Below the pieces are notes generated by a model. That model had not been told where the DNA came from, did no database searches, and was given only the letters and a program-made list of their open reading frames with translations. This document shows, one piece after another, positions 6,779-9,320 of a stretch of 9,320 nt of DNA; within the stretch, counting starts at the first letter, position 1, and every line of letters starts with the position of its first letter. This stretch comes from Candidatus Aenigmatarchaeota archaeon (GTDB lineage Archaea; Aenigmatarchaeota; Aenigmatarchaeia; QMZS01), in the NCBI GenBank assembly GCA_030620695.1, contig JAUXEA010000012.1:1-9320 (forward strand), in the 5' to 3' direction. The position numbers and the translations under genes are program-made.

Positions 6779-7858
6779 ATGGGAGAAGAAATAGAACAAA
6801 GGTTTGAGAAATATTGCAGTGAGCACAAAATAACCGGGAAAGAAAAGGAGAAGTTAAATGTAGGGTTGCAGGAGTTAATTAAAAAATCAAAATTTGAGCC
6901 AGGGGAAGCATTGGGGATTGTAACAGCACAGTCTTTATCAGAGCCGGCTACCCAGTTGACAATGAGAGCTTATCACTTCGCTGGAGCCGCAGGTATTAGA
7001 ATGGCATCAGGTTTGCCAAGGCTAATTGAATTGTTTGATTTGAGAAAAAACATAGACAATGTTATTATAGTTTATTTGGCAGAAAATAAAAAAGAAAAAG
7101 CAGCTAAGTTAGCCTCTCAAATTGTTGAATCAACTTTAAAAAATGTTATCTCAACTATTTCCTATGACTTTGCAACAACTTCTGTTGAAATTGAATTAGA
7201 AAAAAAAGATTTAAATAAACTTGAACTTACTCCAGAAGATATAGAGAAAGCAATTTGTAAATCTGTTAAAAAATATAAAATCAGCAGGAAAGGAGAAAAA
7301 ATCTCTGCTGATGGTGTCCAAACTTACTCTGATTTTAGGGTTTTAAAAGATAAATTATTAAACATATATATAAAAGGTATTAAAGGGGCCAAGGAAACCA
7401 TAATTCTTAATCTTAATGGTAATTTTGTTATACATGTCAGAGGGGGAAATTTCAAAAAAATTTTAAGTATTGAGGGTGTTGATACAACAAAAACAAAAAC
7501 AACAAACATAGAAGAGACTGGTGATGTTCTTGGTATAGAAGCCGCGAGAACAGCATTAGTAAGTGAAGTTATGAACACACTTAGTCAGCAGGGTGTTTAT
7601 GTGGACCCTAGATATATAGGACTTGTTGGAGATTTAATGTGTCTGAATGGAAAAGTTGAGTCTATTGGCAGATATGGAATTATGAAACATAAAAACAGTG
7701 TACTTGCAAGATTGAACTTCGAGGAAACAATAAAAATATTATTTAATGCAGCAGTTTTAAATAAAAAAGATAATTTAAATACTTTAATGAGTAATTTAAT
7801 GATTGGGCAGGTTAGTTCAACAGGTACAGGAACAGTGAAGTTAAAATGGAATCTATAA
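6779..7858 (+). CDS. rpoA2: DNA-directed RNA polymerase subunit A''
   Basis: This is the C-terminal third of the polymerase largest subunit; it forms part of the funnel, the trigger loop and the clamp base. The 359 residues include [20 protein letters not shown] at 39-58 and the trigger-loop region [20 protein letters not shown] at 58-77, which keeps the catalytic His (H66), followed by [14 protein letters not shown]-terminal blocks are [56 protein letters not shown] and GQVSSTGTG. The family signature GEPGTQ is SEPATQ here (S54, A57), and the usual DARK motif reads DLRK. It is slightly shorter than usual (about 380-400). Its stop overlaps the rpl30e start by 13 bp. The ATG at 6779 is the first after an in-frame stop at 6752. 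Confidence 0.97.
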   Translation: MGEEIEQRFEKYCSEHKITGKEKEKLNVGLQELIKKSKFEPGEALGIVTAQSLSEPATQLTMRAYHFAGAAGIRMASGLPRLIELFDLRKNIDNVIIVYLAENKKEKAAKLASQIVESTLKNVISTISYDFATTSVEIELEKKDLNKLELTPEDIEKAICKSVKKYKISRKGEKISADGVQTYSDFRVLKDKLLNIYIKGIKGAKETIILNLNGNFVIHVRGGNFKKILSIEGVDTTKTKTTNIEETGDVLGIEAARTALVSEVMNTLSQQGVYVDPRYIGLVGDLMCLNGKVESIGRYGIMKHKNSVLARLNFEETIKILFNAAVLNKKDNLNTLMSNLMIGQVSSTGTGTVKLKWNL

Positions 7859-8082
7859 TTAAAGAATATCAGTCTGGCAAATTAGTTTTGGGTACCAGAC
7901 AAACCTTAAAATTATTAAGAGAGAGAAAAATTAAATTTGTTTATTTATCAAGTACAACTCCAAAATCAGTTCTAGAATTGTTAAAAAATATGGAAGTTAA
8001 AAAACTAAAAATTGATGCCATAGAATTAGGAAAATCTCTTGGAAAAAACTTTCCTGTGACTATTTGTGGTGTTAGAAAATGA
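7846..8082 (+). CDS. rpl30e: Large ribosomal subunit protein L30e (short form)
   Basis: L30e is a small RNA-binding protein of the L7Ae/L30e fold in the 50S subunit. Recognisable elements in the 78 residues are [15 protein letters not shown], then [16 protein letters not shown], and near the end [17 protein letters not shown], matching the family's ELG-x-LLG-RPF-V pattern. Archaeal L30e is usually about 95-105 residues; this one stops soon after the conserved valine strand and lacks the usual tail. The position between rpoA2 and nusA is the standard one. It overlaps rpoA2 by 13 bp, and a GTGA motif at 7835-7838 lies 7 nt before the start. Its stop codon overlaps the start of a 21-codon ORF as ATGA. 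Confidence 0.88.
   Translation: MESIIKEYQSGKLVLGTRQTLKLLRERKIKFVYLSSTTPKSVLELLKNMEVKKLKIDAIELGKSLGKNFPVTICGVRK
8068..8071 (+). promoter_or_regulatory. Ribosome binding site GGTG before the small ORF
   Basis: GGTG complements the archaeal 16S rRNA 3' end and lies exactly 7 nt before the ATG at 8079, inside the end of rpl30e. The spacing is the same as for nusA, which supports translation of the 21-codon ORF. Confidence 0.55.
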
Positions 8083-8144
8083 GAAATTTTTTGGTTGAGG
8101 TTTTGGAGAAGGCAAAAAAAGAATTGTCGGGTGTTACAAAATGA
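8079..8144 (+). CDS. 21-codon small ORF between rpl30e and nusA
   Basis: This tiny ORF begins [15 protein letters not shown] and ends SGVTK. Its ATG overlaps the rpl30e stop (ATGA, 8079-8082) and its TGA overlaps the nusA start (ATGA, 8141-8144). It has GGTG 7 nt before the start. It fills the only gap in an otherwise overlapping operon. The peptide would be a single amphipathic, lysine- and glutamate-rich helix. I recognise no family. It could be a real micropeptide or a leader ORF that hands ribosomes from rpl30e to nusA; a separately encoded replacement for the missing L30e tail is less likely, because the residues do not resemble that tail. Translation is inferred from layout only. Confidence 0.5.
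   Translation: MRNFLVEVLEKAKKELSGVTK
8129..8133 (+). promoter_or_regulatory. Ribosome binding site GGGTG of nusA
   Basis: GGGTG ends 7 nt before the nusA ATG and lies inside the small ORF. It supports the ATG at 8141 as the nusA start. Confidence 0.6.
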
Positions 8145-8530
8145 GAATATTTAATAAAGAATCATTACAACTTATTTCTTTATTTGAGTTGACAACGGGA
8201 GTCGCACCAATAGACTGTTTGGTTAAAGACCGGGTTTACTTTGTTGTTGATAAAAAGGATATAGGATTAGTATTGGCGAAGGGAGGTATGAAACTCAAAA
8301 CATTAGAAACTCATATTAATAAACAGGCAATAATATTTCCTTATATGAAAACAAAAGAAGAATTTATTAAAAAAGTAATTTCTGAAAATGTTAAAATGAA
8401 AGATTCTGAAAACTCTTTAAAATTGTTTATAAACAAGCAAGATGGCAGAAAAGTCAAAAGAGATAAAGAAGCTATTAAAAGTTTTTTGGAAAGGTTATAT
8501 AATGTCAAAGAGGTTTTGTTTAGGTGGTGA
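8141..8530 (+). CDS. nusA: NusA-like KH-domain transcription factor
   Basis: Archaeal NusA consists of KH RNA-binding domains and lies in the rpoA-rps12 operon, as here; it is thought to act with RNA polymerase on nascent RNA. The 129 residues show the KH core RVYFVVDKKDIGLVLAKGGM, then KLKTLETHINKQAIIFPY, and a second KH-like half with KKEVISENV-type and KSFLERLYNVKEVLF elements; the length is normal for the family. The KH loop, usually GKGG, reads AKGG (A46-K47-G48-G49), so the first glycine of GxxG is lost. A GGGTG site lies 7 nt upstream. The start overlaps the small ORF by 4 bp. The stop lies 2 bp before the preferred rps12 ATG. Confidence 0.88.
   Translation: MRIFNKESLQLISLFELTTGVAPIDCLVKDRVYFVVDKKDIGLVLAKGGMKLKTLETHINKQAIIFPYMKTKEEFIKKVISENVKMKDSENSLKLFINKQDGRKVKRDKEAIKSFLERLYNVKEVLFRW
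8523..8529 (+). promoter_or_regulatory. Ribosome binding site GGTGGTG deciding the rps12 start
   Basis: GGTGGTG lies at the end of nusA. Its first GGTG ends 6 nt before the ATG at 8533. The two in-frame GTG codons at 8524 and 8527 lie inside this site, so they are more likely part of it than starts. Confidence 0.65.
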
Positions 8531-8532
8531 AA

Positions 8533-8955
8533 ATGGGAACATTTAATGTCCGGAAACTAAGGGATAAAAGAAAAAAAGCAAGATGGAAAAAAAGAGATTA
8601 TAGAATCAGAATGCTTAATTTGGAAAAAAAGATAAGTCCCTTAGAAGGTGCACCACAGGGAAAGGGACTGGTTTTGTCTAAAAGGCAAATTGAACAAAAA
8701 CAGCCCCATTCCGGGATGATAAAATGTGTGAGAATAAAATTGATTAAAAACGGAAAAGAAGTAACAGCACATGCCCCGAGAGACAAAGCAATAAATTTTA
8801 TTCAGGAGCATGATGAAGTAACAATTGAAGAAATAGGAGGCTCACAGGGAAAATCTTATGGGAGCTTATCCGGGGTAAGATACAGGGTCTGTGCAGTAAA
8901 TGGAATCAGTCTGGAGATGCTTAGGACAGGAAGAAAGCAAAGGGCTACGAGATAA
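8533..8955 (+). CDS. rps12: Small ribosomal subunit protein S12
   Basis: S12 (uS12) lies at the 30S decoding centre and helps set translation accuracy. From the ATG at 8533 it has 140 residues; GTG codons at 8524 and 8527 are alternative starts but fall in the ribosome binding site. Archaeal S12 features are clear: FNVRKLRDKRKKARW, SPLEGAPQGKGLVL, IKNGKEVTAHAPRDKAINFI, EHDEVTIEEIGG and a basic tail. Both decoding loops differ from the norm. QPNSA(I/L)RK reads QPHSGMIK (57-64), and the second loop's Pro-Gly-Val-Arg-Tyr reads SGVRY (S113). The other universal residues remain, so it is probably functional. It is the last gene of the operon in this window; rps7, which usually follows, is not there. 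Confidence 0.96.
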   Translation: MGTFNVRKLRDKRKKARWKKRDYRIRMLNLEKKISPLEGAPQGKGLVLSKRQIEQKQPHSGMIKCVRIKLIKNGKEVTAHAPRDKAINFIQEHDEVTIEEIGGSQGKSYGSLSGVRYRVCAVNGISLEMLRTGRKQRATR

Positions 8956-9126
8956 TAGCAGTTCATTTTTGAAATTTGGTGGTATCGGCAGATACTCTTA
9001 AAATCTTGTGGAATTTTGAGGTGCTGTCGCGTAAAATAACTTTTTTATTTTTCCATTTTTAAATTTTTGAAAGCGTATAATTTAATTTCTTTTTATCAAT
9101 TTTAATATACAACTTTTTAAATTCTT
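8956..9126. other. AT-rich convergent intergenic region with small hairpin
   Basis: This is a 171-bp gap between the convergent rps12 and the unnamed - strand gene. It contains one perfect hairpin, GTATC-GGCA-GATAC (8982-8995), and a less AT-rich stretch to about 9032, followed by T- and A-rich sequence. No ORF of worth is present and no known RNA is recognised. Confidence 0.6.
9041..9060 (+). terminator. T-rich terminator-like stretch after rps12
   Basis: TTTTTTATTTTTCCATTTTT follows about 85 bp after the rps12 stop, between convergent genes. U-rich tracts are the usual intrinsic termination signal in archaea, so the rpoA1-rps12 transcript probably ends here. Confidence 0.45.
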
Positions 9127-9320
9127 CTAGCTTTCGGTCCTCAAATGATTAGAGAAAACAATTTTTCTCATTTTATCTTTTTTGTATTGAACCTCTGCAA
9201 GAGAGAAGGAATATTTATCACCAACGCCTATTTTTGGAATAATAGTATAAGCAAATATTCTTGTCTCTTTTGGTTCTAATCTTGGAATTTCCCAGGTAAG
9301 TTTTAGTTCTTCTTTTATTT
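9127..9320 (-). CDS. Unrecognised protein, C-terminal 64 residues (5' part outside window)
   Basis: The frame is open from the right edge to a TAG at 9127-9129. The visible end runs from KEELKLTWEIPRLEPKETRI through YTIIPKIGVGDKYSFSLAEV to SNHLRTES. The alternating hydrophobic pattern, with a Trp followed by a Leu-x-Pro-x-Glu-Thr turn and a Tyr strand, resembles the last strands of an immunoglobulin-like beta-sandwich seen in many archaeal surface proteins. That resemblance is weak and I cannot name a family. Codon use and AT content are like the neighbours. The gene converges with rps12. Confidence 0.65.
   Translation of the reverse strand, partial: IKEELKLTWEIPRLEPKETRIFAYTIIPKIGVGDKYSFSLAEVQYKKDKMRKIVFSNHLRTES

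Noticed and set aside
8060..8144. Programmed frameshift joining L30e to the 21-codon ORF
   Set aside because: No slippery heptamer stands out at the junction, the small ORF has its own ATG and GGTG site, and its residues do not resemble the L30e tail.
8524..8532. GTG at 8524 or 8527 as the start of rps12
   Set aside because: Both GTG codons form part of the GGTGGTG ribosome binding site, and the ATG at 8533 gives an N-terminus like other S12 proteins.
1..9320. CRISPR array, tRNA, rRNA or insertion sequence
   Set aside because: I saw no regularly spaced repeats, no cloverleaf arms, no rRNA-like stretch and no transposase in any part of the window.

Overview
The window looks archaeal. It carries the split RNA polymerase largest subunit (A' and A''), an archaeal NusA-like KH protein, ribosomal proteins L30e and S27e, transcription factor S, prefoldin alpha, Nop5, a Ser/His/Asp-type signal peptidase and an archaeal two-domain type II/IV secretion F protein. 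The DNA is AT-rich, several proteins are short for their families, and intergenic gaps are small. Many near-invariant residues in the core machinery are changed. This suggests a reduced, fast-evolving archaeon, perhaps of the DPANN kind; that placement is inference.

Left part (1-2421, + strand): the 3' part of a gene for a pilus/archaellum-type membrane platform protein, open at the left edge, then prefoldin alpha (pfdA) behind its own TATA-like signals. pfdA converges with nop5, with 1 bp between the stop codons.

Middle part (2423-4327, - strand): in transcription order, ribosomal protein S27e (54 residues), signal peptidase I, transcription factor S and Nop5. The only sizeable gap here (3197-3346) holds three abutting hairpins, bracketed by two exact 16-bp direct repeats.

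Right part (4357-8955, + strand): rpoA1, rpoA2, rpl30e, a 21-codon small ORF, nusA and rps12. This is the conserved archaeal RNA polymerase/ribosomal protein operon, but rpoH and rpoB are not upstream and rps7 is not directly downstream. S27e and rpoA1 diverge from a 29-bp, almost pure A/T gap that must hold both promoters. Genes inside the operon have GGTG or GTGA ribosome binding sites 6-7 nt before the start; most first genes do not, which fits leaderless transcripts. The small ORF between rpl30e and nusA is joined to both by ATGA overlaps and has its own ribosome binding site.

Right edge (8956-9320): an AT-rich gap with a small hairpin and T-runs, then the 3' end of an unrecognised gene on the - strand that runs off the window.

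Functionally, most of the window makes and controls the transcription and translation machinery: polymerase A'/A'', TFS, NusA, S12, L30e and S27e. Nop5 adds RNA modification and prefoldin adds protein folding. Two membrane or secretion genes lie among them.
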